DNA from: Hyparrhenia diplandra
Taxonomy: Eukaryota; Streptophyta; Magnoliopsida; Poales; Poaceae
DNA length: 64,000 bases
Reading direction: 5' to 3'
NCBI GenBank assembly: GCA_015847255.1
Contig: JADLZK010009028.1
Span: forward strand, 62,001 to 126,000
Under the pieces are notes generated by a model. The model searched no databases and was not told where the DNA came from. It was given only the letters and a program-made list of their open reading frames with translations. Made by a program: the position numbers and the translations under genes. This document shows positions 12,173 through 22,873 of this stretch, piece after piece. The stretch's first letter is position 1, and the number at the start of each line of letters is the position of its first letter.

Positions 12173-14988
12173 TCACCTTCTTGCTCTCACCCTAGCCATC
12201 GAGCTCCATAGCATCCTCATCTCCCTTCCTCTTCTTTTCAAGTATAGTAGAAGAACCACTATTGACCTGAACCTCGCCCGACCTCGGGATCCTCTTATAT
12301 TTCCCTCCATTCTTACTCTTGTCACTTCCTCTCCGCTCCACAGCCCCCTGACGTGAACCCCCTGCATGGCACTATTCATGACGGTGTCCTCCACTTTCTC
12401 CTGAGCTCCATTCTTCTCCTTAGCATTCTCATCAACAAAGAGCGTTGCTCTCACACCGCTAGGTGCATTCTTCACATTATCTCCACTCCCCTTCTTGGTC
12501 GTCGCCTCATGTGATTTCTTGAGTGGGCTTATAACCTCTTGAACATTATCACCCTTCTTACCCTCAATCTGCGGCACCTGCGTGTCTGCAGAGGTCTTCC
12601 TCCAAGACGGCCCATCCGATCGCGAGCCAGAGCGGCTGGACCTCCAACAACTAAAGCCACCACTCCTGCACGCTTGCGCCCCACCAACATCCGGTTGCTT
12701 CTAGACAAAAGTCTTGCGTGGAGGGATATATCTCAGCTCATGACCGAAAGGAGCCTTCTCATTCTTCCCGGCTTCAAGTGACAAGCACGATCGGCATGAC
12801 CGACAATGCCACAAATGTAACAGAAATCCGACAACCGTTCATACGAGATCGGACACCAACGTTCACCTTTTCCCTCTCCAAAATCAGCCAAAAACACCTC
12901 TGCGCAGGGAGGTGATGACGGTCGATTAACTACATATTTTATACCGTCAACATTAGTATAAAACTACCAAAAACACAATAGTGATAGGGCTTTGAGCTAA
13001 CCATTTCATTTACAAGTTTTGGTACTTCACTTTGTTTTGCAGGACAATGTTGGAAACATACACATTTTGGGCCAAAAAGCAAAGGGAAACGTATATAAAG
13101 AATAACAAGGCCCTAAATGGACATAAGCAAAGCAAGAAGAAGAGAGGAGAAATGCCCATAAACATGAATATCAACATCTATACATAAGCCCAAGAAGTGG
13201 AAACCCAAATCCAACATGAAATGACAATGGGCCACTTGGCATGGGTTTAGTATTTTGGGCATAACTTCTTCATACGAACTCCGTTTTCAGTGCACCACCC
13301 GCCAAAACAGAGCTAACGACGAAACGGACGCGCACACAAAATTTCAGCCCAAACGGCCCACATCTTGGTGCGCCCACACCAGAGGTGCGCCCGCACCCGG
13401 GCGGTGCCAAGCTTAGGGCCCGGCTTTCTCGGCGGTGCATTACCTTCCAAAAAGTGTGTTGCCGACGTTGGTTGGTCGGTTTAGCAATTTAGGCAGGTGT
13501 ACCAAGGTCGGTTTGGCTCCTTCCATATGGGGAGGGACATTTTCCAACAGGCCCCCCTCTCCTCTACCTATAAAAAAGGAGGCCCTCTCCCTCTTCCTCA
13601 ACACACCAATTCATACACAACACAAGGAAGAGCCACAATGTAGAAGAGAGGAAGAAGCTCCCACTCCACTCTTATTCTTTTTCTTCCTCCTTCTTAGTTC
13701 TAATGGAGAGTGAGAGAGGGAAGGCTAGAAGCGGGCTTGGCCTCTTCTCCATGGAGTCCCAGTGTACCCCCGGTGCATCAGCCGGATCTCGGGTGGCCGA
13801 GTGCGGACTTGTCGGCACCCGCCACACTTGTACCTCTACAACCATCTAATCATTTGGGTAAGAACGGTTGTGTCCCTCTTTCGGCTTGTTACTCTTAAGC
13901 ATATTATCTAGCTGTTATAGAGTTGCGGGATTGATAGTCGTTCCTTGAGGGCGGTACTGCGGTAGAAGGACCTCGGGGACGGGTAAGCCTTGTCGACACG
14001 CTAGGTAATAACCACTAGTGTAGACGTGGTGTCTAGGCTAAGGGTTTTCTATCTTTTTGTGGCGCATCCCACGGTTGAGGGGTAGGCATTACGGGACAGC
14101 CTTGTCCGTCCCTTGTAATCCCCCCCACGTTCGGGTGTGGCGCGGTGCAATTGCGGACACTGTCCTTTGGGCGTGGGCGGTGCCCCGAAGTGATGACATA
14201 ACATCCAAGTGATCCCTGCTAGAGTTTGAGCCCATAAAGATACCTCACCACCCATAGTTATCCTAGGGTGACTCTATTCGAGAGAAGTAACACAAACCGT
14301 TCCTCGTGGAAATACGATACCCCTGAATACTTCCGGGTGAAATGCTATAACGACAATTCCGTGCGCTTGCGGATTCTTCTGCATACGTTAAGAAACGTCA
14401 ACAAGGGGCTTGCGGACATTAGCCTCACCTTGATGCGCAGTGCACGCCCAACCGCCATATCATCCTTGCCAACGTCCGCCTCCATGAAGACCCAACATCA
14501 TCCACGATCACCTGCGCCGCCGCCCGAATCATCATACCGAAAGGGAGACGTTCCACACGCATCCATATCGGGAACGAGACTAAGTCCATCTCCTCGGCCG
14601 ACTTTGTTTCATCAAACTCCACCACGATCAACAACTCCTTCAAGATCATCCAGGGACCATCCTCCAGCGCCTTCCTCAACCCCGAACCTTGATTGAACGT
14701 GATCACGTACACATTGTCCTCCAGATCCATGCAGGAGACTCCCTTCGCAGGGCACCAGATCCATCCCACAGATTGCTCAGTTGCCTCTCCCTTGATGTTC
14801 CTATCCGTCAGCAGTTTGGCCACTGCTTTTGGCGGGCGCTCGACTCCTACCTTGCACATCTCCAATCCAACCTTGACAGATCTCTTCTCCTCCGCCGACA
14901 GCTGCAACTTCTCCAACATACCAGCGACACCCTCCACTTGGAACACCACGAGACTGGGACAGGCAATCCGGATCTTTATGATGGACAC
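12173..14988 (-). pseudogene. LINE ORF1, split by a solo LTR
   Basis: The N-terminal half (14988-14425) has the DUF4283-like fold segment (GSGLRKALEDGPWMI, PIWMRVERLPFGM). The downstream half (12912-12173) has a CCHC knuckle (CYICGIVGHADRAC) at about 12780-12825 followed by a charged low-complexity tail. The missing middle is replaced by the LTR at 12913-14403. A one-base deletion near 14425 shifts the frame just before the insertion. ORF1 proteins of plant L1 elements bind element RNA. Confidence 0.8.
12913..14403 (+). mobile_element. solo LTR, gypsy type, inside LINE ORF1
   Basis: Starts TGATGACGG and ends CGTCAACA, imperfect inverted ends. Flanks are GGAGG and AGGGG, at best a mutated target duplication. 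TATA-like CCTATAAAAAAGG at about 13564 gives plus orientation. LINE ORF1 coding sequence stops on one side and resumes on the other, which fixes the insertion independently of the termini. A direct repeat or internal coding region is absent. Confidence 0.65.
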
Positions 14989-15210
14989 CGGGTGAACAGG
15001 CTAGCAAGACTAGGGTTTAGGGTTGAAACGAACTGTGAAGAAGAGAGACAGGTACCGGGATGACCGGAACCGGGCGTGATTATGGGAAAGCTAGATGTAC
15101 GAGAGATCCCCAGGCTGGAAATCGAGGGGGAAGGACGCGGAGGGACGAAGATCTGGAGTCGCCAAAGGGAACCGCTCAAGTCGCCTTGGAAACCCTAGGC
15201 GTCGAGAAAA

Positions 15211-15750
15211 AAATTCTTAGGAGTCACCTTACTATTAAAATTTACTACATATGCCATGTCTTTGAGTGCTGATGATTCAATGTGTGGCTTTGTGATGGGG
15301 TTTGTGTTGCTTGGATGGCATGGCCCACCAGGCCTGCCAGACTCACTGGGCCAGCAGCCCATCACGTCCCATGCCTAAACGAGCCGTGACGTGCCTAAAG
15401 GCTAAATCGTTGCCAGAGTCTATACAATGCATCGTTGCCGGATCCTGCCTTCACATGCACTTGGCCGTCGTCGTCTGGGGATGTCGGATGTGTGGAGTGT
15501 GACTCGGTACACACGCGCAGGATTGAGGTCATCCCCAACAACTCCTACGCGGAACTTCCGAGCCGGCAACTTTGTCGCTTGCAACCCTTCCACTTGCAGT
15601 CCAAAAAAGATGTAGCGTGACGACAAAGAGAAATGGACATCTCGTGATCTATATACATATACACAATACAACATATATAGCCAGAGAACCAGTGAAGGGT
15701 GTGTTTGTGTGCGTGTCAGCGAGAGAAGCAGGTTCAGTGCAGCAGTTTTC
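15211..15750 (+). promoter_or_regulatory. upstream region of the citrate-binding-like gene
   Basis: About 540 bases without a convincing gene between the LINE 5' end and the ATG at 15751. TATATA at 15650-15655 and another TATATAG at about 15674 are plausible core promoter boxes 75-100 bases before the start codon. Nothing else is recognisable. Confidence 0.4.
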
Positions 15751-16452
15751 ATGGCTCGTGGCGTGGGCGATCCGTTCCTGCTCCTGGTGGCATCGCTGCC
15801 ATTGCTCGTGCTGCAGCTGCTGCTGGTGTCCTCGTCGTGCGCCCTCTTGCGCACGGCTCGTTGCGAGTACCTCCTGACCGAGGGCTTCACCGCCGTGGAG
15901 CTGACCGAGGCGCAGTTGAAGGTGCAGAAGCCCTACGACACGCCGCTATCCGAGCGCTACGAATTCGTCGACGGCGTGCGGCGGATGTGGGTCTACGCCA
16001 CCGACAAGCCCATCACCACCGCCCACCCCGGCGGGCCCCGCACAGAGACCAAGATCGATCTGATCTACAGCTCCGGCGTGTGGCAGTTCGAGGGGTACGG
16101 ATACATCCCGTACGGCACGTCGGGCCCGTCGGTGATGCAGATCTTCGGGGCGGCGGAGCACGCGACGACGCTGATGCTGCACGTCTACGACGGCAACCTC
16201 ACCTACTACCACGACGACACGAGGGTCGTGGACGCCGGCGTCTACGACAGGTGGTTCAGGCTCAACGTGGTCCACGACGTCGCGGCCTCCAACATGACGG
16301 TGTTCTTCGACGGCCAACACCGGCTGACGGTGCCCGGCCGCGGCGGGGACTCGCACTACCTCAAGTTCGGCGTGTACGGTCAGACCAAGAACGGCATGTC
16401 GCACCGCATGGAGTCGTGGTGGAGGGATGTCAAGGTCTTCACCAAGTGTTAA
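15751..16452 (+). CDS. secreted alginate-lyase-2 / citrate-binding-like protein
   Basis: Single-exon gene of 233 residues. An N-terminal hydrophobic stretch (residues about 9-33, rich in Leu) looks like a signal peptide, so the product probably enters the secretory pathway. The rest matches the alginate lyase 2 (PL7) fold family as found in plant citrate-binding proteins: RTET at 97-100 in place of the PL7 RTE(L)R strand, MQIF at 129-132 where true PL7 lyases have Q-I/V-H, and LKFGVYGQ at 204-211 matching the PL7 YFKxGxYxQ strand. The catalytic His is thus replaced by Phe, which argues against lyase activity and for a binding role. The ATG at 15751 was chosen because the signal peptide starts there; an upstream in-frame non-ATG extension exists but is unlikely. 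GC-rich third positions are typical of grass genes. No frameshift is seen. Substrate is unknown. Confidence 0.85.
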   Translation: MARGVGDPFLLLVASLPLLVLQLLLVSSSCALLRTARCEYLLTEGFTAVELTEAQLKVQKPYDTPLSERYEFVDGVRRMWVYATDKPITTAHPGGPRTETKIDLIYSSGVWQFEGYGYIPYGTSGPSVMQIFGAAEHATTLMLHVYDGNLTYYHDDTRVVDAGVYDRWFRLNVVHDVAASNMTVFFDGQHRLTVPGRGGDSHYLKFGVYGQTKNGMSHRMESWWRDVKVFTKC

Positions 16453-17345
16453 GCTAGCTCGGTTGTTCGATCCGGACACTGACGCCATATAGGTGGCTGC
16501 CAGACCACGGCATATTGGTGGCTCCGACACTGACACCGACAAGTTGTAGCTATTCCAAACCCGCTCACAAGACGCTAGCACAAATTCAGAACTAACCTCG
16601 ACTATAAGCCTGAGCTTTTCATGAGCACCTTTATTGTCTATGCCTTCAGCTTCAGTTGTTTGAGCTTGTTTCTTGCAGCTAAATGAGCGATGTGCTCTGG
16701 GACGATGCCGTCATCCACTACTACACAAATTTTAATGGTGGCAGTCATTTTGCGTTTATGAAGCAGGCAGACAAAGTGTCCGCCGCCGAGCTGTGGAGAG
16801 CGTGTGTGTCGTGCACATAACTCCACCATAATTGCTTCTTACGGTGATATCTCTGTCTTGGAGATCTCTTGTGATATCCTTCCCTTCCCTGCTCCCTCTT
16901 TGCACGGACCGAGACCGTGGTCCGCCTAGCGACACCTAATTAGGTCTGCGGGCAATCAGGTATTCGATCGGGGTCCATCTTTGTGACTGCTCGCAAACTT
17001 TCTCCTACTTTGGCGTGCCCACAATAAGATTTTCAGGGAGCGTATCCGTGACTGCTCACAAACTTCCTTGGATCATAGTCTTCTTCCTAGTGACTACCAA
17101 CGCCATCTTTTTCTTCCTCCTCGAATCATATCTTTTCCTGGTGGACGTTCGAGTGACTCAGTACGAACATCATCCCGCATCGACCGGGCTCTGTGACATC
17201 GAGCAACGCACTATGTGGACTATAGTGCAAATGGGACCACTAGTGCCTTGAGCATGCGTCTCTCCGCTAGGTATAATTCTATTCACGAATTTGTTAAGTT
17301 CAATATCTATGTTCATATCTGCTAGCTACTAGTGTAGTAAGTAGT
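16453..17345. repeat. fragments shared with the methyltransferase 3' flank (copy 0)
   Basis: 16453-16790 holds no recognisable gene (3' UTR of the preceding gene at most). 16794-16895 resembles 32690-32797 (shared words 'cacataactccac' and 'gatatctctgtcttggagatct'). 17031-17190 resembles 21966-22113 ('tttcagggagcgt', 'gactgctc.caaact'), and about 17325-17385 resembles 22150-22210 ('cacacgt.cac'). The order suggests a dispersed third copy of the DNA that lies downstream of the methyltransferase. No coding potential is evident. Confidence 0.65.
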
Positions 17346-17414
17346 CACACACGTCCACGTACATGTACACCCTTGGTGGCCAAAACACACGAGCAGCAAC
17401 AAGTCTATCGAGCA

Positions 17415-17592
17415 GGCAGAGGCAGCCCCTTGGGCCAATGCCAGGCAGAGGCCCACGCTCAGCATGTTGCAAACGGCAGCAAGCGACGGGCCAAGCAAAG
17501 CAAGGCAGAGGCAGCCTCTTGGGCCAATGCCAGGCAGAGCCCACGCTCAGCATTTTGCAAGCGGCAGCAATCGACGGGCCAAGCAAAGCAGC
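17415..17592 (+). repeat. 89-bp tandem duplication
   Basis: Two imperfect copies of an 89-base unit starting ggcagaggcagcc (17415 and 17504), both ending in 'gacgggccaagcaaagca'. They lie in GC-rich DNA (17345-17830) that may be a remnant LTR, but no ends could be found. Confidence 0.75.
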
Positions 17593-18606
17593 AAGGCACA
17601 GCAGCAGCAGGCAGACCAGGAGCAGCCGCGGCCCAGCTGACGGATGCGCAGGCGCGGCGGCCCGCAAAACTGAGGCGGCCCAGATCGGCTAAGCAGGAGC
17701 AGGCGGGCGCGCGAGCATCTTGGGCCGGTGGCACATCAGCCGCCCAGCGCGCGACGATCCGCCGTAGCCCAGCGGCTGGTGCGGCCTAATCGGCTGGATC
17801 CGCCTAAGATGGTTAAAAGGAACAGCCAGGCACAGCCCACTCCCATTTCCTGCCTTCTCTTTTTCACTTCCAGCGACCATGTTAGCATCTTTCTCTTCCG
17901 AGATTCAATCAAAACTCAATGCAAAGTTTATGTTATCTCCTCAAAAATGGTCAAATCTCATAAGCATGAAAGATAGCATTTCTCAAAGATATTTATAGGG
18001 ATATCTCAACCATGTCACTAACCTCATTTGCATATGCAAAATGAAACTTAAATTAGTGGCACCAAGTGAGTAAAACAATTATAGTTTTTATCTTCATGAG
18101 TGTAAACCAAAAATGGCTCTATCATTATACCTTTGTCTTGAGCCCCTTTTTATTTTTCTCTTTCTTCTTTGCCAAATGAGGAGCACTTGATCACCTTTGT
18201 CCATCACCATCTCCATGGACCATCATCTAGCTCCACCACTTGGTGTGTACCGACCATGTTCATAGCACAAAACTCATTACATATGTTACTACACTTGGGT
18301 GTCATCGATTAACCAAAACCAAACATGGGCTTTGAGCTGGCCTGCCTGTCTGCTCGAGCCCGCTTATCACCGGTCGGATTCGCCCTGACGCCATTTTACT
18401 ATTTATCTTCAAATTTATTATTTTCCTTAATTTGCTACCAACGATTCGTTTGCTTTGAATCTATGGGCAAGGTCCCTCTTGAGGGCTGAGGCAAGAGTAT
18501 GGGAATTAATCAGTGTATGAGGTCAGCAATGACGTCATTTCAATCTCTTCAACACAATGAGGTCAGCAATGACCTTCACCAGCCTTGCTACTTTTTTTTT
18601 CTGATC
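17593..18606. other. no gene seen
   Basis: The left part is GC-rich, then AT-rich from about 17840. A short direct repeat 'atgaggtcagcaatgac' occurs at 18518 and 18557, in the likely promoter of the methyltransferase gene. Nothing else is recognisable. Confidence 0.5.
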
Positions 18607-18613
18607 TATAAAT
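18607..18613 (+). promoter_or_regulatory. TATA box of the methyltransferase gene
   Basis: TATAAAT lies 47 bases before the ATG at 18660, a spacing that leaves a very short 5' leader. Confidence 0.5.
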
Positions 18614-18659
18614 CTGACGCAACGTCCCGAAGAACTCTGTCAGGTTGGACAGTGACCAG

Positions 18660-19664
18660 ATGGCCGAGCTATTCACCGAGCAGGCTGCTGTGTACGCCAC
18701 AGCACGCCCGGCGTACCCGAAGGAACTGTTTGCCAAGCTCTCGGCGCTCACTGCTCACCACCGCCGCGCTTGGGACGTCGGTACTGGCAATGGCCAGGCA
18801 GCCATCGGTGTAAGCATATATGTATCTCAAGTCCCTGCTGCGATGCTCTCTTTACACATATAAAGCAGCAGCGTCTTCTTCAATCTCTTCACCTACGTGG
18901 TTTAATTTGAACGCCCACGCCACGCCGTGGATGCAGGTCGCGGAGCACTACGACAGCGTGGTGGCCACGGACGCGTCCGCGGAGCAGCTGGGGCACGCCG
19001 CGCCACACCCCAAGGTACGGTACCTGCACACCCCCGACGGCGACGCCACGCCGGGGCAGGAGGACCAGCTCGTCGCCATGCTGGGCGGCGAGGCCAGCGT
19101 GGACCTCATCACGGTGGCGCAGGCCGTGCACTGGTTCGACCTCCCGGCGTTCTACGGCGTGGCGCGCCGCGTCCTGCGGAGGCCCGGCGGGGTGATCGCG
19201 GTCTGGGGCTACAACCGCATGAGCCCCTTGGAGGACATGATGTCGCGCTTCTTCGACACCACGCTTCCCTATAGGGACCGTCGAGCTCAGTACGACACTG
19301 CCGATCCTGACGAACTATGTAAAAATAATGCACAAAAAAACATCCTTCATCCTGCCGGGTATCATACAGGTATTTCATTGACGGATACCGGGACCTGCCG
19401 TTTCCCTTCGAGGACATCGGGCTTGGAAAGGAAGGAGAGCCGGCGAGCTTCGACATGGAGCAGGAGATGTCGTTCGAGGGTCTGATCGACATGCTGAGGT
19501 CCTCGTCGGCGGTAACAACGGCGAAGCAGCAGGGCGTGGACATGCTGGGGGAGCGCGTTGTGAAGGAGCTCGAGGAAGGGTGGGGAGGGCCGTCGCTGGT
19601 GCGGAAGGTCACCTACAAGGCCTTCCTGCTGGCAGGCACCCCGGGGCCCAAGGCTGGTGAGTAA
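18660..19664 (+). CDS. SAM-dependent methyltransferase, type 11, three exons
   Basis: Exons 18660-18809, 18937-19289 and 19370-19664 splice in frame with GT-AG introns (18810-18936, 19290-19369) to 798 coding bases, 265 residues and a TAA stop. This is the usual length for the small plant class I methyltransferases annotated as 'putative methyltransferase' or embryonic-abundant-like. Motif I is WDVGTGNGQAA (residues about 40-50), the acidic ribose-contacting strand VVATDAS follows at the start of exon 2, then DLITVAQAVHWF and the post-motif segment RPGGVIAVWGY. No transmembrane or targeting segment is visible, so it is probably cytosolic. The acceptor substrate cannot be told from sequence. 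The ATG at 18660 matches where related proteins begin (MAELFTEQA). No disruption is seen. The 3' part of exon 3 and its flank recur at 30357-30638. A Harbinger-like insertion begins 78 bases after the stop and could affect 3' end formation. Confidence 0.85.
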
Positions 19665-20297
19665 TAATCATCTGTGTTTTGCGAATAATATGGCATTAAA
19701 TTTTTGCATTGTGTTGCATTGAGAGAAGATAAAGGTGCATTAGGGTATGTACAATAGTGAGACAGTTGCTGTCAGTTTTATCTGTCTACAAATCATTTAA
19801 TGCTTGTATGTAGCCGTGATCAATCATGAATATTATATTTCTATAGACCATTGTGTTGCTACTAGACGGTTTCACACGCAGACATGCAATCGGTGGACAG
19901 TTTTAGAAAGTGACATCAGTCAGTGGACTACTTAACATACAAGTAAGAATCATGACATGCATCTAACTGAAAAATGAGGCGTTTAACACATTCACACAGG
20001 GAGACAATCGGTGGAAACTAAGCATACTATGAACTGAACAGTTAGCAGAACCATCATAATTTCCTTGTTGTCCACAACTATCAGAATATGTCAGTTACTA
20101 GTTTTCAGAAGCTCAACGGAAAAATAGAATTACATATATGCGCCGTCTGCATTCAGTAGCAAGTATTCAGTTAGCAAGAAGGCAAACATTCAGTTAGCAA
20201 GAAGGCAAGCAATCAGCAACTGAAAATTCGAGGCAAGCTTGAGGCAAGGCAGGCGTTCGGTATCCGAACGGATTCAGTTTTCAAGTTCCCTCTGGCA

Positions 20298-21256
20298 GTG
20301 GGCCCGGATGCTGGTCACCATGAGTTCCATGGGAGGTCGTCGTGTCTGTTAAAAATAGCGGGCTATAGCTCCGCTATAGCTGCGGGAAAGACTTCGCCGC
20401 TAAGCTATTCGTATTTCGCTATAGCAGCACCGCTATTTACAGCTACTTATCGCTATTTACCGCTATAGCGCCGCTATTTGCCGCTATTTCGTATTTCATT
20501 TGCTACCAATTTGGTATTTTGGAAGATTAAATTTTTTTATAAACCATGTTGTAATGTCATATTGGTATTTGGTAATGTTATCTAGACTTGTAGAACCTTG
20601 TAAACGAATCGGTGTTCATCAAATATCATATTTTCCTTGTTTTGGCATCAATTATTGGTGTTTTTCGTAGTTTTTTTTGTTATAAACCGCTATCGGCATA
20701 GCTTCGCTATAGCTCCGCTATAGCTTTATGGCCTTGAAAAAAAATGTCCGCTATTTGCCATAGCCCGCTATTTAAAACTTGGGGCTAGCGTGCTGTCACC
20801 ACTCCCTCGATGTTGACAGATTATGAAATGCCGAGTGTTGTTCCCACCAATGCCGCCATTCCCCTCCATGGATTCCACCCGTGGATGGCGTTGGATGGTG
20901 GTACATGGGCTCGGAGGTGCTGCAGGTTGTCCCATCAACGAGGAAAGATGGTGGGCACAATGGTCTCGGCGATACTGGCGAGTATGCTGTTCGGAGGGAT
21001 GCAAATCGACGTTCGACTGCCATTCTACTTTTCTGGGTCTAGGCATATCCTTGAGTTTGTTGGTGTTTGTCTCCGCCACCTCTTTGTGTTGTTCTTGGTG
21101 ATTCTGTCAATTGTCGTTGTACTCTTTCTCCCCTTCTCTCATGTACTTCTTCGCCCTTGTGGGCGGTTGTTGTAAATCTAGCATTTTGGGCACTTTTTGA
21201 ATATAAATTCAGGTGGGGCTTCAAAACCCCTTCGGTGAAAAAAAAAAAAAAAAAAA
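20298..21256 (+). mobile_element. 5'-truncated LINE with poly(A), nested
   Basis: Ends in about 19 A residues (21240-21258) after a LINE-like 3' end ('aggtggggcttcaaaacccc'). The flanking words AAGTTCCCTCTGGCA (20283-20297) and AAGTTCCCTCGGCA (21257-21270) form a target duplication with one indel. Only the last several hundred bases of a LINE are present and no RT domain remains. It is interrupted by the MITE at 20348-20781. Confidence 0.7.
20348..20781. mobile_element. MITE with AAATAGCGGGCTA inverted ends
   Basis: Left end TTAAAAATAGCGGGCTATAGC and right end, reverse-complemented, CAAGTTTTAAATAGCGGGCTA share AAATAGCGGGCTA. The interior repeats 'gctatagc' and 'cgctattt' many times. No open frame. 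The superfamily is not certain; no clear target duplication could be read. Confidence 0.65.
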
Positions 21257-21793
21257 AGTTCCCTCGGCACCATGGACGTAAGGCCTTCAAAGCTCACCAA
21301 CACCGCCCAACACTGGATTCGGATGCTCTGCTCGCCGCCCGCCCACGGGCGCGGCCCTACTCTTCCTCATTGTCACGGCGACCCTGCTCGTCCTCGTCGG
21401 CACGCTCTGCTCCGTGCCCGGCGCCGCTGGTCGCCCTGCCCGCCGGCGTGGCCCCCGCTCTTCCTCGCCCGGCGACGGCCCCGCTTCGTCCTCGTCGGGG
21501 TGACCCCCGCTCATCCTTTGTCGACACGATACTGCTCGGTGTCGGCGCCAACCTGCTCGCCTCGCCCTACCCCGGTGCCGGTGACAGCTGCGCACACTGG
21601 ATCCGCAGCGGCATCGTCTCCGAAGACAGCTCCATACAACGCGATGCGGCGATCCGTCGATTTGGTGCGGGAGCATGAGCCGTTGCCGTCGTCTCACGGC
21701 GTGATGGCTTCGCTCTCTCTCCTCGAACCAGGGGGATTTTGCAAATATGCCACGACGAGGCGGCGGCCAGCACACAGCCGTTTATGCGTGCCT

Positions 21794-22220
21794 TTAGAGT
21801 AAGCCCGATAAGCTTGTCTTACAGCCAAGCCATGTCATCTTGACATCAACATCGAAGATTACTCGTACAATGATTACTCTCTTCACACTTCAAAAAAAAA
21901 TATTCATATGGGACTCAGCACTACTAATGCATCCTTTCAACTGCTCGGGTGTGCTCCCGATCAGGTTTTCAGGGAGCGTCTCCATGACTGCTCGCAAACT
22001 TGCTTGATCATCCCCTTCTTCTTCCTCCTCGACCCGGATCATCTACTTCTTGTTGGATGTTCGATGGACACACTATGAACATCGTTCTACATCAACTATG
22101 CTCCATGACATCCTTTCCGTTATGATTATACGTTGTACAATTTCATACCTGGTACTAGTTCAAGTAGTAATATCACACACGTGCACATATATGTTGTCAC
22201 CACCATCTTGCAATACTTTT
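21794..22220 (+). repeat. duplicated flank, copy A, right of the Harbinger-like insertion
   Basis: 'gagtaagcccgataagcttg' onward matches 30565-30638 (copy B), the stretch 'gattactctcttcacacttc' matches 32604-32630 of copy B, and 21966-22210 matches copy 0 at 17031-17385. No gene is seen. Confidence 0.7.
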
Positions 22221-22302
22221 TTTTCTGGGTAAAATTAAACATGAAAATGCCTAAATTCCTAACATGAAAATGCCCACAAATTCCAACACGCCTTCCAGCT
22301 GT

Positions 22303-22660
22303 GCTCCTTTTTCTTTTACTTTTCGTTTGTTCTATTTCCTTTTCCTTTTTTTGATTTACAGTGTTGTTTTATTTTTTATTTTCTTTCTTTTTTTATTATT
22401 TTTCTTCTATTTCTATTTTTCCATTTTATCTTTTTTATTTTTCTTTTCTTTTTTTATTGTTTTCATCTTTTTCTTTTTTAAAAAAAAATTCATCTTTTCT
22501 CTTTTAAAATTTTTTATTTTTATTTTTATTTCATTTTTTTCTTTTTTTTTTTTTTTCTTTTTTCTTTTTCTTGTTTTCTATTGTTATTTATCTTTTTCTA
22601 TTTTCATATTTTATTTTATTTTGTTTCCTATCTGCTATTATAATTTTGTGTTTTACTTTT
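22303..22660. repeat. T-rich low-complexity tract
   Basis: About 360 bases almost entirely T with C and some A on the plus strand. It contains an apparent long open frame of mostly Phe codons that is a composition artefact. Confidence 0.85.
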
Positions 22661-22873
22661 AAATTTTACAAATATATGTGATGTCCTGTCATGTGTGATT
22701 TTATATCCGCAAGTAGAAATGTGATGTTCTATTCTATATAGCCCATCGCACGGGCCTCATAAAGGGAGTCCTGCTACGCCAAAAGCAAGAATTCAAGCTC
22801 CCCTCGCGACACTGCTCCTCTAGCCGTTATGTATTTGTGAATGTCTCTATGATTGTGCTAGAGGTTTGCAGAA

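Larger units (their letters stand above)
8703..15210 (-). mobile_element. L1-type LINE, decayed and interrupted
   Basis: Minus-strand order: 5' UTR (about 15210-14990), ORF1 with DUF4283-like domain and CCHC knuckle, ORF2 with endonuclease, reverse transcriptase and a zf-RVT region. This is the plant L1 layout. The 3' end with RNase H and poly(A) is missing here and probably continues beyond the copia element, left of the window. A solo LTR of about 1.5 kb splits ORF1. Many frameshifts and stops are present. Confidence 0.85.
19743..21793. mobile_element. Harbinger-like insertion with TTA target duplication
   Basis: TTA flanks both sides (19740-19742 and 21794-21796). The related copy at 30357-30638 runs straight across this point (ggtgcaTCAgagtaag at about 30557-30572), giving the empty site. 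The ends GGGTATGTACAA and (reverse complement of the right end) AGGCACGCATAA agree at 7 of 12 positions and all 5 differences are transitions, as expected for decayed methylated inverted repeats. GGGTATGTACAA-type ends plus TTA fit PIF/Harbinger. Inside are AT-rich sequence, a truncated LINE holding a MITE, and a GC-rich block (21271-21700) that could be a captured gene piece; no transposase is seen. Confidence 0.65.

Noticed and set aside
16716..16770. CACTACTACACAAATTT as a possible CACTA end
   Set aside because: No matching right end or 3-bp duplication could be found.
21067..21802. Overlapping GC-rich open frames (203, 176 and 162 codons)
   Set aside because: They cross the LINE poly(A) and the element boundary, so cannot be one gene; only the block 21271-21700 is kept as a possible captured piece.
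22264..22662. 132-codon open frame of mostly Phe
   Set aside because: Artefact of the T-rich tract; no natural protein has this composition.
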